Assembly (NCBI RefSeq): GCF_006716315.1
Contig: NZ_VFOV01000001.1
Coordinates: 4,604,501-4,668,500 of the forward strand
From: Nocardioides albertanoniae
GTDB lineage: Bacteria > Actinomycetota > Actinomycetes > Propionibacteriales > Nocardioidaceae
DNA length: 64,000 bases
Reading direction: 5' to 3'
Of the stretch, positions 34,326-44,633 are shown piece by piece; the first letter of the stretch is position 1; each line of letters begins with the position of its first letter. A program made the translations under genes and the position numbers. The notes under the pieces were generated by a model, which saw only the letters and a list, made by a program, of their open reading frames with translations, did no database searches and was not told where the DNA came from.

Positions 34326-35696
34326 TCACCGACGAAGCGCGTGATAAGCCTCCAGCGCGGCGGCCCGCTGCTCGGCGTGGTCGACGATCGGCGCCGGATA
34401 GCCCTCCGGTGGTCCACCCGGAGCCGTCCACGGCTCGTGGATCGCCTTGCCGGTGACCGAGCGGAGCTCGGGGATCCAGCGGCGGATGTAGGTGCCGTCC
34501 GGGTCGAAGCGACGGGCCTGGGTGGTCGGGTTGAAGATCCGGAAGTAGGGCGCCGCGTCGGTGCCGCTGCCGGCGGCCCACTGCCAGCCGTGCTGGTTGC
34601 TGGCCAGGTCGCCGTCGATCAGGTGGCGCAGGAAGTGCCGGGCGCCGTGGGTCCACTCGACGCCGAGGTCCTTGACCAGGAAGGACGCGACCAGCATCCG
34701 CACCCGGTTGTGCATCCAGCCCTCCGCGAGCAGCTGCCGCATGCCGGCGTCGACCAGCGGATAGCCGGTGCGGCCGGCGCGCCACACGTCGAGGTGCTCA
34801 CACAGGGCGGCCCCGGTGAGGTACGGCAGACCGCGGAGCTCCGGGCGGGCATACTCGCGCGCGGTCTCGGGGCGGTGGTGGAGCACGTCGGCGTAGAACT
34901 CGCGGAAGGCGAGCTCGCGCCGGAACGCCTCCGGCTCCGGATGGTCGGCCAGGTCGGCCAGGAGCGTGCGCGGGTGCAGGGCGCCGACCTTGAGATACGG
35001 GGAGATCCGGGAGGTGGCGTCGAGGTCGGGGCGGTCGCGCGCGGTGGCGTAGTCACCGACCCGCTCGAGCGCCTCGGCCCAGTGACGCCGGGCCGCGGAC
35101 TCACCGGCCTCGAGACGTACGCCCGAGGGCAGCTCCACGCTGGGCAGCTCCTCGGTCGGGGCCGATGCCCAGGCCACCCGGGCAGGGTCGCTCGCCGCCG
35201 GCGCCCGCCAGCCGTGCGCGAGCCAGGCCCGGTAGTAGGGCGTGAAGACCTGGTAGCCGGTGCCCGAACCGGTCAGCACCCGGCCCGGCGTGACGGCATA
35301 GGGCGACCCGGTCTCCACCAGCGGCACCTCGCCCGGCTGCGCTTCGCCCAGCGCTGCCCGGACCCGAGCGTCCCGAGCCCGGCCGTAGGGCCCGTGGTCG
35401 GAGCTGATGTGCACCTCGCGCGCGCCGGTCTCGGCGACCACCGCGGGCAGCACCTCGGCGGGATCCCCGCGCCGGACCACGAGGCTCGCCCCGTGCTCCG
35501 CGAGCTCGTCGGCCAAGGCCCGCACGGAGGCCAGCACCCAGGCGACCCGGGTGCGGCCGGCCGGCGCCAGCAGCCGCTCGTCGAGCACGTAGAGCGGCAC
35601 CACCTCCGCCCCGTCGGCGGCCGCGGTGAGCAGGGCAGCATGGTCGAGCAGCCTCAGGTCCCGACGGAACCAGAGCACCCGTCTCTCGTCGGTCAT
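34326..35696 (-). CDS. phr: deoxyribodipyrimidine photolyase
   Basis: The 456-residue protein has an N-terminal photolyase domain (VLWFRRDLRLLDH) for the antenna chromophore. The FAD-binding domain carries LDATSRISPYLKVGALHPR, RELAFREFYADVL, the WMHNRVRMLVASFLVKD helix and NQHGWQWAAGSGTDAAPYFRIFNP. It repairs UV cyclobutane dimers using light. It lies 27 bases downstream of the DUF1295 gene on the same strand, so it is probably the last gene of the fatty-acid-modification operon, linking that operon to light or oxidative stress. Confidence 0.93.
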   Translation of the reverse strand: MTDERRVLWFRRDLRLLDHAALLTAAADGAEVVPLYVLDERLLAPAGRTRVAWVLASVRALADELAEHGASLVVRRGDPAEVLPAVVAETGAREVHISSDHGPYGRARDARVRAALGEAQPGEVPLVETGSPYAVTPGRVLTGSGTGYQVFTPYYRAWLAHGWRAPAASDPARVAWASAPTEELPSVELPSGVRLEAGESAARRHWAEALERVGDYATARDRPDLDATSRISPYLKVGALHPRTLLADLADHPEPEAFRRELAFREFYADVLHHRPETAREYARPELRGLPYLTGAALCEHLDVWRAGRTGYPLVDAGMRQLLAEGWMHNRVRMLVASFLVKDLGVEWTHGARHFLRHLIDGDLASNQHGWQWAAGSGTDAAPYFRIFNPTTQARRFDPDGTYIRRWIPELRSVTGKAIHEPWTAPGGPPEGYPAPIVDHAEQRAAALEAYHALRR

Positions 35697-35723
35697 CGGG
35701 CCACCCCTTCTCGTCGATCCCGC

Positions 35724-36521
35724 TTACCCGACGAGTCCACCACGCGGCGGCAACGGCACGAACATCGAGGTGCGCGCGGCGTACTCGGGGTAGCCGGGCC
35801 GCTTCATCATGGTCTCCTCCAGCAGCCGCGCGCCGGTCGCATGGACCAGGAAGTAGGTCATCGCGACGGGCGCGATCACCGTGACCGGCCCCACCCACCA
35901 GACGGTGGCCGCGCCGACCAGCCACAGGCCCCACCACACGCAGGCGTCACCGAAGTAGTTGGGATGCCGGGTGTAGCGCCACAGGCCGGTCTCCATCACC
36001 GGCGGGCGGTCCTCCGAGCGCTTGTACGCCGCCAGCTGGGCGTCCCCGATCGCCTCGAAGCCGACGCCGACCACCCAGACCAGGACACCGACGGCGACCA
36101 GCCACCACATCGGCTCGGAGCCCGTGACCGCGACCGCCTGGACCGGCCAGGAGACCAGCCAGGCGGCCAGGCCCTGGATGCCGAAGACCCGTAGCGCGGC
36201 CTTCCCGAACGGGGTGTCGCCCAGCATCTCGGCGTAACGCGGATCCTCGCCCGCGCCGTGGTTGCGGCGGTGCATGTGGATCGCCAGGCGCAGCCCCCAC
36301 ACCGCGACCAGCGCCAGCACCAGCCACGGCAGCGGGCCGGAGGTGCCGACCCGCACGGAGAGCACCGCGCTGCTGATCGCGACGGCCACGAACGCGAGAC
36401 CCCAGGTCGTGTCGACCACGGAGAAGCGCCCGGCCCGGCGCGCGGCGATCGTGGTGATGACCATCAGCGCCGCGACCGCCACGGCCGCGACGCCGCTGAC
36501 CAGGAGCAGGTCTGAGATCAC
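35724..36521 (-). CDS. DUF1295 membrane protein (steroid 5-alpha reductase-like)
   Basis: The 265-residue protein has several transmembrane helices and the C-terminal motif GLWRYTRHPNYFGDACVWWG, typical of DUF1295/isoprenylcysteine methyltransferase-steroid reductase-like proteins that use NADPH or SAM. The start is GTG at 36521, which overlaps the stop of the cyclopropane synthase gene (GTGA). The same neighbour set (FAD oxidoreductase, DUF1365, UfaA1-like methyltransferase, DUF1295) occurs at Rv0446c-Rv0449c of M. tuberculosis. It may reduce a modified fatty acyl chain. Confidence 0.82.
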   Translation of the reverse strand: MISDLLLVSGVAAVAVAALMVITTIAARRAGRFSVVDTTWGLAFVAVAISSAVLSVRVGTSGPLPWLVLALVAVWGLRLAIHMHRRNHGAGEDPRYAEMLGDTPFGKAALRVFGIQGLAAWLVSWPVQAVAVTGSEPMWWLVAVGVLVWVVGVGFEAIGDAQLAAYKRSEDRPPVMETGLWRYTRHPNYFGDACVWWGLWLVGAATVWWVGPVTVIAPVAMTYFLVHATGARLLEETMMKRPGYPEYAARTSMFVPLPPRGGLVG

Positions 36522-37753
36522 GAGGCGTCCCGGGTGAACGTGAGCTGTTGGACGTCGATGTAGCCGGCGGCGAAACCTGCCCGGGAGTACTCCAGGTAGA
36601 AGTGCCACATCCGCAGGAACGTCTCGTCGAAGCCGAGTCCGCGGACCTCCTCGGCGCGATCGCGCAGCGCGGTGTCCCAGCGACGCAGGGTCTCGGCGTA
36701 GTGCGGGCCGAAGGAGAGCCGGCTGCGCATCCGGAGACCGGTGTGCTCCTCGGTGACCGCCGTGATCGCCTCCGTCGAGGGCAGGATCCCGCCGGGGAAG
36801 ATGTACTTGGTGATCCAGGTCTCGGTGGTGCGGGTGGTCATCAGCTGGTCGTGCGGCATCGTGATCGCTTGGATCACCGCGGTGCCGCCCGGCGCCAGCA
36901 CCTCGTCGATCTTCTCGAAGTAGACCGGCCAGAACCGCTCGCCCACCGCCTCGATCATCTCCACCGAGACCACCGCGTCGTAGGTGCCGTCCACGGCCCG
37001 GTAGTCGCGCAGGTCGACGTTCACCAGGTCTTCGAGCCCGGCGGCGGCGATCCGCCGGCGGGCCAGCGCGGCCTGCTCGACGGAGAGGGTCACCGAGGTG
37101 ACCCGGGCCCCACGAGCGGCTGCCCGCAGCGCCAGCTCTCCCCAACCGGTGCCGATCTCCAGCACCCGGCTGCCCTCGCCGACCCCCGCCTCGTCGAGGA
37201 TCCGGTCGATCTTGCGGTGCTGCGCATCGGCGAAGTCCTCCGCCGAGGGCAGCGAGGAGAAGAGGCCGGCCGAGTAGGACATCGTCGGGTCCAGGAACAG
37301 GGCGAAGAACTCGTTGGAGAGGTCGTAGTGGTGCCCGATGTGCTCGCGGGCGTTCTCGGGGGTGTTCACGTCGGAGTGGCCGCGGCGCCGCTCGTAGACG
37401 CCGTGCAGCCGTCGCGCCCAGGCCGGGAGGAGACCCTCGAGGTCGCGGCACAGCACAGTCAGGGTCTCCCCCAGCTCCGGCGCGTCCCAGGCACCGGTCA
37501 TGTACGCCTCGCCGAGGCCGATCAGCCCGTGCCGGCCGAGCCGGGCGTAGAACTCCTCGGGCCGGTTCAGCACGATGTCGGCCGGCCGGCCGTCCTCGCT
37601 CACGCTGATCCCGAGCCGCCGGGTGGCGGCGCGGACGACCTTCGCGGTGGCGGCCGCGGCGATCCGGCTGGCCGGACCGGTGGGCGTCGGCTCGAGCATC
37701 GGCCAACGGTCGCCCTCGACGACCGGGGCGGGGAGTGCTTCGACGGTGTTCAT
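36518..37753 (-). CDS. cyclopropane-fatty-acyl-phospholipid synthase family methyltransferase
   Basis: The 411-residue protein has the CFA synthase N-terminal domain and the SAM-binding motif VLEIGTGWGELA (197-208), plus HYDLSNEFFALFLDPTMSYS and the active-site region EMIEAVGERFWPVYF. It transfers a methyl(ene) group from SAM to a double bond in membrane acyl chains. It is closest in context to mycobacterial ufaA1. It could make a cyclopropane, a branched-methyl or a furan-precursor chain, depending on its partners. The ATG at 37753 overlaps the upstream stop (ATGA). Confidence 0.88.
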   Translation of the reverse strand: MNTVEALPAPVVEGDRWPMLEPTPTGPASRIAAAATAKVVRAATRRLGISVSEDGRPADIVLNRPEEFYARLGRHGLIGLGEAYMTGAWDAPELGETLTVLCRDLEGLLPAWARRLHGVYERRRGHSDVNTPENAREHIGHHYDLSNEFFALFLDPTMSYSAGLFSSLPSAEDFADAQHRKIDRILDEAGVGEGSRVLEIGTGWGELALRAAARGARVTSVTLSVEQAALARRRIAAAGLEDLVNVDLRDYRAVDGTYDAVVSVEMIEAVGERFWPVYFEKIDEVLAPGGTAVIQAITMPHDQLMTTRTTETWITKYIFPGGILPSTEAITAVTEEHTGLRMRSRLSFGPHYAETLRRWDTALRDRAEEVRGLGFDETFLRMWHFYLEYSRAGFAAGYIDVQQLTFTRDAS

Positions 37754-39771
37754 CGGACACCTTCCTGATGGTGGGGAGGCCGGTGCTGGACCGGCAGTCG
37801 CCGCAGCCACAGGGTGATCCCGTGGATGCGGATCCAGATCGCGCCGAGCAGCGCAGCCGGAGCGGCGCGCAGCGACGCGGCGTACGTCGGGCTCTCGACC
37901 CGGGCACCGCGCACCGCGGCGTCGAGGACGACGCCGTCGTCGGTGGTCAGCCGCACCGTGACGGCGAGGCGCCCGTCGGGACGGGGCACGGTCAGGTCGT
38001 AGTGGCCCTCGACGCCGTTGAAGGGCGAGACGTACATCGCCTTGACCACCCGGGCGCGGCCCTGCTCGTCGGGATCCACCAGATAGGCGTGCCGGTCGCC
38101 GTAGGTGTTGTGCACCTCGACGACGGTGGCCAGCGGCGCCCCGGAGGCATCGGTGCACCAGTAGACGCTGATCGGGTTGAAGCAGAAGCCGAGGGCCCGC
38201 GGCTGGGCCGCCATCAGCACCCGGCCGTCGGCGAGGTCGATGTCGTGGCGCCGCAGGAAGTCGGCGAGGTTGTCCCGGATCGAGCGGTCGGGCTCGCCCA
38301 GGTGGTCCCGCGCCTCGAAGCGGCCGAGGATGCCCCGGTCGGGCAGCTGATCCAGGTCGACCACCCACCAGTGCGACCGGTGCACGAACCGGTTCTTCCG
38401 CGGGCTCCGGCGGGAGTGGCTGATCGTTGTGCGGTAGACGCCGGTCGCGGGCTCGTTCGCGGAGACGCCGGAAGACTCGGTGGGAGTCGTCCAGGGCAGG
38501 CCCAGCCGCTCGGCCGCCTTGGCACCGGAGCGGGCGCCGTCCTCGTGGAAGCCCCATCCGCGCCAGGCTCCGGCGAAGACGAGCGCGTCCGAGTCGAGCT
38601 CGTCGGCACGCTGCTGGGCCGCCACCGACTCAGGGGTGTAGAGCGGGTGCTCGTACTCCATGGTGTCGATGACCTTCGCGGGGTCGATCAGATCGGCGCC
38701 ACCGAGAGTGACCAGGTGACGTACGCCGTCGGGCGCGGGCAGCCGCATCAGCCTGGTCAGGTCGTAGGTGACCGTGACCTGGCCGCGGCCCGGGCGCTCG
38801 AGATGGTTCCAGGAAGCCCTGGTGCGCTCGTTGCGCGGCAGCAGGCTGGTGTCGGTGTGCAGCTGGGCCTGGTTGGCGGAGTAGGGGAACGCCCCCAGGA
38901 TCTCCCGCTGCGCGTCGGTCGGATCGCCGAGCATCGCCAGCGACTGGCCGGGGTGGGTGGCCAGCACGGCCGCGTCGAAGACCTCGGTGTGCCCGTTGCC
39001 GTCGGTGATCTCGACACCGGCGCCGGTCTCGACCACGTTGGTGACCTTGGTCGAGGTCAGCACCCGGCCACCGCGGTCGCGGAGCGCGTCGGCGACCCTC
39101 CCGACGTAGGTCGCGGAGCCACCGGTGACGGTGCGCCAGCGGGGCGAACCGAAGATCTGCAGCATCCCGTGGTGGCTGAGGAACTCGAAGAGATAGCGAG
39201 CCGGATAGCTCAGCGCCGTGGCCGGGTCGCACGACCACACCGCGGCGACCAGCGGTGCGGTGAAGTGACGGCGGAAGTGCTCGGAGAAGCCGTGCTCGTC
39301 CAGGAACTCGGCCAGGGTGCGGTCATCCGGCTCGCCGCTCTCGAGCAGCGCCCGGGCGGCGCGGTGGAACCGCGGGATCTCGGTGAGCATCCGCAGGTGC
39401 GCCGGCCGCAGCGCCCGCCGGTCGGGCAGCACACCGCGCGGCCCGCGCGCGCCCGCGTACTCGACGTCCGCCGCCTCCGACCGCACCGACATCGACATCT
39501 CCGAGACCTGGGTCGGCACGTCGAGCTCGGCGAAGAGACGGAGCAGCGTCGGATAGGTGCGCCGGTTGTGCACGATGAAGCCGGTGTCGATCGCCAGCTC
39601 TCTCCCGTCCGGCCCCGTGACGCGGTGGGTGTCGGCATGCCCGCCGAGCCGGTCGTCGGCCTCGAAGAGGGTCACCACGCCATGGTGGGACGCGACGTAC
39701 GCCGCCGTCAGGCCGGCGACACCGCCGCCCACCACCGCGATTCGGCGGCGCTCCTGATCAGAACGGGGCAT
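37750..39771 (-). CDS. FAD-dependent oxidoreductase fused to DUF1365 domain
   Basis: A single 673-residue frame joins two proteins that are separate in mycobacteria. Residues 1-425 are an amine-oxidase-type flavoprotein (IAVVGGGVAGLTAAYVASHHG; GGHADTHRV; C-terminal FAGAWRGWGFHEDG). Residues about 443-673 are DUF1365 (VYRTTISHSRR; FCFNPISVYWC; YVSPFNGVEGHYDL). A short linker connects them with no stop or start signals. It probably desaturates or oxidises an acyl chain before or after the CFA-type enzyme acts. The ATG at 39771 has GAGGAG at proper spacing; 39792 is an alternative. Confidence 0.88.
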   Translation of the reverse strand: MPRSDQERRRIAVVGGGVAGLTAAYVASHHGVVTLFEADDRLGGHADTHRVTGPDGRELAIDTGFIVHNRRTYPTLLRLFAELDVPTQVSEMSMSVRSEAADVEYAGARGPRGVLPDRRALRPAHLRMLTEIPRFHRAARALLESGEPDDRTLAEFLDEHGFSEHFRRHFTAPLVAAVWSCDPATALSYPARYLFEFLSHHGMLQIFGSPRWRTVTGGSATYVGRVADALRDRGGRVLTSTKVTNVVETGAGVEITDGNGHTEVFDAAVLATHPGQSLAMLGDPTDAQREILGAFPYSANQAQLHTDTSLLPRNERTRASWNHLERPGRGQVTVTYDLTRLMRLPAPDGVRHLVTLGGADLIDPAKVIDTMEYEHPLYTPESVAAQQRADELDSDALVFAGAWRGWGFHEDGARSGAKAAERLGLPWTTPTESSGVSANEPATGVYRTTISHSRRSPRKNRFVHRSHWWVVDLDQLPDRGILGRFEARDHLGEPDRSIRDNLADFLRRHDIDLADGRVLMAAQPRALGFCFNPISVYWCTDASGAPLATVVEVHNTYGDRHAYLVDPDEQGRARVVKAMYVSPFNGVEGHYDLTVPRPDGRLAVTVRLTTDDGVVLDAAVRGARVESPTYAASLRAAPAALLGAIWIRIHGITLWLRRLPVQHRPPHHQEGVR

Positions 39772-39897
39772 CGGGCTCCTCGAGGTCGACATGGGTGGCC
39801 GGGACAGCGGCGCTGTCACCCTGTCTTCGGCCACCACGGCGATTCGGATTGGAACCGATTGCCTGTGTCCTGGCTCACCCCGGGCGGCGAGGTCGGA

Positions 39898-40631
39898 TCA
39901 GCCGCGTCCGGCGTACGGCATCCCGGTCGCGAGGACGGTCATCGCAGGCACGCTGACGCCGAGCGGGAGCTGAGCCATGGCGACCACGGCGTCGGCGACG
40001 TGCTGCGGGTCGAACGTCGGCTCGGGGCGTACGGTGCCGTCGGCCTGGCGGGCGCCGACCGCGATGCCGGCGGTCATCTCGGTGGCCGCGTTGCCGATGT
40101 CGATCTGGCCGACGGCGATGCCGTGGGCGCGGCCGTCGAGGGCGAGGGCGCGGGTGAGGCCGGTGATCGCGTGCTTGGAGGTGGTGTAGGCAGCGCTGCC
40201 GGGGCGGGGCACCTGCGCGGAGATCGAGCCGTTGTTGATGATCCGTCCGCCGGACGGGTCCTGCCGCTTCATCTGCGCGAACGCCTCGCGGGCGCACAGG
40301 AACGAGCCGGTGACGTTGACCGCGAGCGTCGCGGCGAACTCCTCGACCGGGATCTCGTCGGCCTCGCCGCTCGGCCCGAAGGTGCCGGCGTTGTTGACCA
40401 GCAGGTCGACCCGCCCCCACATCTCGTCGACGGCGGCGAACGCGGCCGCCACCTCGTCGGCGGAGGCGACGTCGGTGAGCAGCACGAGCGACCGCGCCAT
40501 CGTCGACGCGGTCTCCTCGAGCGAGGCCTGCGTACGCCCGAGCAGCGCGACCTGGAAGCCGGCACCGTCCAGGGCCTGCGCGATCACTCGCCCCAGGCCT
40601 GAGCCGGCACCGGTGACGACGGCGACCGGCA

Positions 40632-40632
<1 letters not shown>
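39898..40632 (-). CDS. SDR family oxidoreductase in the allantoin operon
   Basis: The 244-residue short-chain dehydrogenase has the cofactor motif VTGAGSGLG, LVNNAGT, the catalytic serine in NNGSIS and the YTTSK pair. The Asp after LLTDV suggests NAD(P) use. It is the last gene of an allB-allE operon, with its ATG in a TGATG junction after allE. A ureide or glyoxylate-related oxidation (for example of ureidoglycolate) is possible but unproven. Most relatives are annotated only as SDR. Confidence 0.82.
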
Positions 40633-41476
<844 letters not shown>

Positions 41477-41480
<4 letters not shown>

Positions 41481-42850
41481 GGTCGGGCTCCTTCTCGGGT
41501 GACTCGGGTGAGCAGCCGGCCCTGGGGCGCGGCCTCGATGTCGATCTTCTCGCCACGCAGCCAGGTCTCGCGGACGACGCCTGCGAGGGTGCGGCCGTGG
41601 TAGGGCGTGACGGCGTTCTTGTGATGGAGCGTGGCGACGTCGACGACGAAGGAGTCGTCGGGCGCGAAGACCGCGAAGTCGGCGTCGTGGCCGACCGCGA
41701 TCTGTCCCTTGCCGGCCAGCCCCGCGTGACGGGCGGGTGCCTGCGACATCCAGCGGGCGACGTCGGTGAGGGCGAAGCCACGGGCGCGGGCCTCGGTCCA
41801 GACCGCCGAGAGGCCGAGCTGGAGCGAGGAGATGCCACCCCAGGCGACCCCGAAGTCACCGGTGTCGAGGGCCTTGAGGTCGGCGGTCGAGGGCGAGTGG
41901 TCGGTGACGACCATGTCGAGCACACCCTCGCGCAGGCCCTCCCAGAGCTGCTCACGGTTGGTCGCCTCACGGATCGGCGGGCAGCACTTGTAGGCGGTGG
42001 CGCCGTCGGGGATCTCCTCGGCGGCGAAGGTCAGGTAGTGGGGGCACGTCTCGGCCGTGATCGCGACCCCGTCGCGGCGTGCGGCGGCCAGCGCCTCGAG
42101 CACGTCGGAGCTGGAGACGTGCAGGATGTGGACCCGGCAGCCGGTGCGCCGGGCCACCTCGATCACCAGGGCGACGGCCAGGCTCTCCGCGTCGCGCGGC
42201 CGGCTGCGCAGGAACCGGTCGTACGTCCCGCCGCCTGCCGCGGGCGCGTGCTCGATCGTGTGGGCGTCTTCGGCGTGCACGATCAGCAGGCCCCCGAACG
42301 AGCCGATCTCACGCATCGCCAGCTCGAGCTGCTCCGGGTCGAGCGGCGGGAACTCGTCGACACCGGAGTGCAGCAGGAAGCACTTGAACCCGGAGACCCC
42401 CGCCTGGTGCAACGTACGCAGCTCGGGGACGTTGCCGGGGATGGCGCCGCCCCAGAACCCGACGTCGACGAAGGCCTGGCTCTCCGCTGGCCCTCCAAAA
42501 GCGACCCGTCGCTTGAGATCCAGCGCCGAGAGGTCGCAGGTCGGCGGGATGCTGTTGAGCGGCATGTCGACGATGGTCGTGACGCCGCCTGCGGCCGCGG
42601 CGCGGGTCGCGGAGGCGAATCCCTCCCACTCGGTGCGGCCCGGGTCGTTGACGTGCACGTGGGCGTCGACGACGCCGGGCATCAGCACCTCGTCGTCGGC
42701 GAGCTCGACCACTCGGGCCGCGCTCAGCCCGGACGCGGCGGGCTCGACCGCGACGATCCTGCCGCCCTTCACCCCGACAGACCCCTCGACCTCACCGCGG
42801 GTGGAGACCATCCGGCGGGCACGGATCACCAGATCCAGTTCGTCGTTCAT
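41477..42850 (-). CDS. allB: allantoinase
   Basis: The 457-residue cyclic amidohydrolase has the metal motif [10 protein letters not shown], the carboxylated lysine in [13 protein letters not shown], the histidine in ILHVSSSD and the final DHSPS. These fit allantoinase rather than dihydropyrimidinase. It opens allantoin to allantoate. The ATG at 42850 has GGAAGG upstream; an in-frame extension to 42958 covers the operator region and is not used. It heads the allB-allE-SDR operon, with two copies of the TTCCG-N5-CGGAA palindrome upstream. Confidence 0.93.
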
Positions 42851-42939
42851 CTCGACCTTCCGCTCGCGTGCTGCCGATCCACGGCGATCCGATGGTCGCC
42901 TGCGCCGCGTCGGACAGTCAACGACCTTGCGGCGATATC

Positions 42940-42975
42940 TCCCGTGATCCGGAAGCACATTTCCAGCTCACGGAA
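42940..42975. promoter_or_regulatory. two operator-like palindromes between allB and tauE-like gene
   Basis: TCCCGTGATCCGGAA (42940-42954) and TTCCAGCTCACGGAA (42961-42975) each match TTCCG-N5-CGGAA with one mismatch. Their starts are 21 bp apart, two helical turns. They lie between the divergent allB and TauE-like genes and probably control both. Confidence 0.6.
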
Positions 42976-43029
42976 ATCATCGATACCGTCTCGTCGACGA
43001 ACGTGGACGACCAGGACAGGAGGACGACG

Positions 43030-43740
43030 GTGCCTGATACCGCCCTGGTCGTCATCGCGCTGACCGTCGCGACGGGCGCTTTCGTCCAGGGCACCAGCGG
43101 TCTGGGGTTCGCACTGATCGTGGCGCCGGTGGTCGGTCTGCTCGCGCCCGACCTGCTCCCGGTCTTCCTCCTCGCGGCGATGATCCCGCTCAATGCGTAC
43201 GTCCTCTGGCGCGAGCGGCACGCGCTCGACCTCTCCGGCACCGGCTGGATCACCGCGGCCAGGATCGTGGCCACCCCCGGCGGAGTGCTGGTGCTCGCGC
43301 TGGTCCCGGAGAGCTTTCTCGGGGTGCTCGTCGGCGCCGCGACCGTCGCTGCGGTCGTGGCAAGCCTCCTGAGCCCCTCCTTCACCCCGGGTGTGGGTGC
43401 CTACCTCGCCGCCGGCGCGATCACCGGGATCACCGAGACGGCCACCGGGGTCGGCGGCCCACCGCTGGCCCTGGTCTACCAGCACCGGCCGCCGGCCGAG
43501 CTTCGGGCGACGGTCGCGGCCTGCTTCCTCGGCGGCGAGATCGTCTCGCTCGGGCTGCTCTTCGGGACCCGCCAGGCACACCTCGACCAGCTCCTGCCGC
43601 TCCTCCCGATGCTCCCCGCGGTGGCGCTGGGGGCGGCGCTCAGCGTGATCACCCATCGCCGCCTGGACGCTGCCCGGATGCGGATCGTGGTGCTCGTCTT
43701 CGCGCTCGTCTCCGGCACCGCCCTCATGGTCGGACTGTGA
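43030..43740 (+). CDS. TauE/SafE family transporter
   Basis: The 236-residue protein has about seven hydrophobic helices with the TauE/SafE pattern (GFVQG-like FVQGTSGLGFALIVAPVVGLL and the second-half repeat GITETATGVGGPPLALVY). Relatives move organic or sulphur-containing anions; here the context suggests a purine-derived acid. GTG at 43030 has AGGAGG six bases upstream, so the longer frame from 42868 is rejected. It is divergent from allB and shares the two palindromes. Confidence 0.82.
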   Translation: MPDTALVVIALTVATGAFVQGTSGLGFALIVAPVVGLLAPDLLPVFLLAAMIPLNAYVLWRERHALDLSGTGWITAARIVATPGGVLVLALVPESFLGVLVGAATVAAVVASLLSPSFTPGVGAYLAAGAITGITETATGVGGPPLALVYQHRPPAELRATVAACFLGGEIVSLGLLFGTRQAHLDQLLPLLPMLPAVALGAALSVITHRRLDAARMRIVVLVFALVSGTALMVGL

Positions 43741-43766
43741 GTGTTCGGACTGCGAGCTTGCTCGGG

Positions 43767-44633
43767 TCATGATGCGGCCCCGGCGTACGCATCGACGGGG
43801 GTGCGCTGGCGGCCGAGGCCGGCGACCGCGGCCTCCACGATGTCACCGTGGCTCAGGAACGGCTTCGGTTCGGGTCGGCCGGCCGCCACCCCGCCGGGTG
43901 TGCCGGTGAGCAGCAGGTCGCCCGGTTCGAGCGTCATCAGCGAGCTCACGTAGGCGAGCAGCTCACCGACACCACGGGCCATCCGCGCGGTCGTGCCGCG
44001 CTGGCGTCGCTCACCACCGACCCAGAGCTCGAGACCGAGCGACTGCGGGTCGACGACGTCGTCGGGGGTCACCAGCCAGGGGCCGATCGGCGTGAAGGTG
44101 TCGGCGCACTTGCCCTTGGCCCAGGTCGGGCCGGCGGCGATGCGTGAGCGCTCGCTGACGTCGTTGCCGACCAGGTAACCACCGACGGCCGACAGCGCCT
44201 CCTCGCGTGAGCCGCATCGCGTCAGCCGGCGCCCGACCACCACGCCGAGCTCGACCTCGTAGTCGGTCGTCGTCGAGCCCGGCGGCAGCTCGATGGTGTC
44301 GTACGGACCCACGATCGACGTCGATGGTTTGAGGAAGACGACCGGCTCGTCGGGGATGGTGAGGCCGGCCTCTTCGGCGTGGTCCTCGTAGTTGAGCCCG
44401 ATCCCGACGATCTTTCCCGGCCGCGGCACGGGTGGCCCGGTGCGGGTGCCCGCGGGCACGGCCGGAAGGTCTCCCGAGGCGATCGCGTGCCGCATCTGGT
44501 CGAGCCGCTCCGGATCGCCGAGGAGCTCCCCGTCGATCGCCGCCACCGTCGCCGACAGGTCGCGCAGGACGTCGTGGTCGTCGAGAGCAGCGGGGCGCTC
44601 GTGCCCCGTCGGTCCCACACTCAGCAGTCTCAT
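43767..44633 (-). CDS. fumarylacetoacetate hydrolase family protein, candidate ureidoglycolate lyase
   Basis: The 288-residue FAH-fold protein has the signature IVGIGLNYEDHAEEAG, the metal-binding glutamates in DYEVELGVVVG, and LLLTGTPGGVA at the end. FAH proteins cleave C-C bonds or hydrolyse 2-oxo acids; some of about this length are annotated as ureidoglycolate lyase. In this operon (hyi, glxR, gcl, glxK, FAH), that role would feed glyoxylate to Gcl. The assignment is inference. Its ATG overlaps the glycerate kinase stop by four bases, after the repeat element. Confidence 0.75.
   Translation of the reverse strand: MRLLSVGPTGHERPAALDDHDVLRDLSATVAAIDGELLGDPERLDQMRHAIASGDLPAVPAGTRTGPPVPRPGKIVGIGLNYEDHAEEAGLTIPDEPVVFLKPSTSIVGPYDTIELPPGSTTTDYEVELGVVVGRRLTRCGSREEALSAVGGYLVGNDVSERSRIAAGPTWAKGKCADTFTPIGPWLVTPDDVVDPQSLGLELWVGGERRQRGTTARMARGVGELLAYVSSLMTLEPGDLLLTGTPGGVAAGRPEPKPFLSHGDIVEAAVAGLGRQRTPVDAYAGAAS

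Noticed and set aside
35724..37907. A 727-codon frame joining DUF1295 to upstream sequence
   Set aside because: The upstream part is a shifted reading of the CFA synthase gene. GTG at 36521 with GTGA overlap gives the true DUF1295 start.
37735..40602. A 955-codon open frame on the plus strand
   Set aside because: It lies wholly antisense to the CFA synthase, FAD-DUF1365 fusion and SDR genes, which have clear family motifs. Its composition (Arg/Asp/Val-rich) is that of a GC-rich shadow frame.
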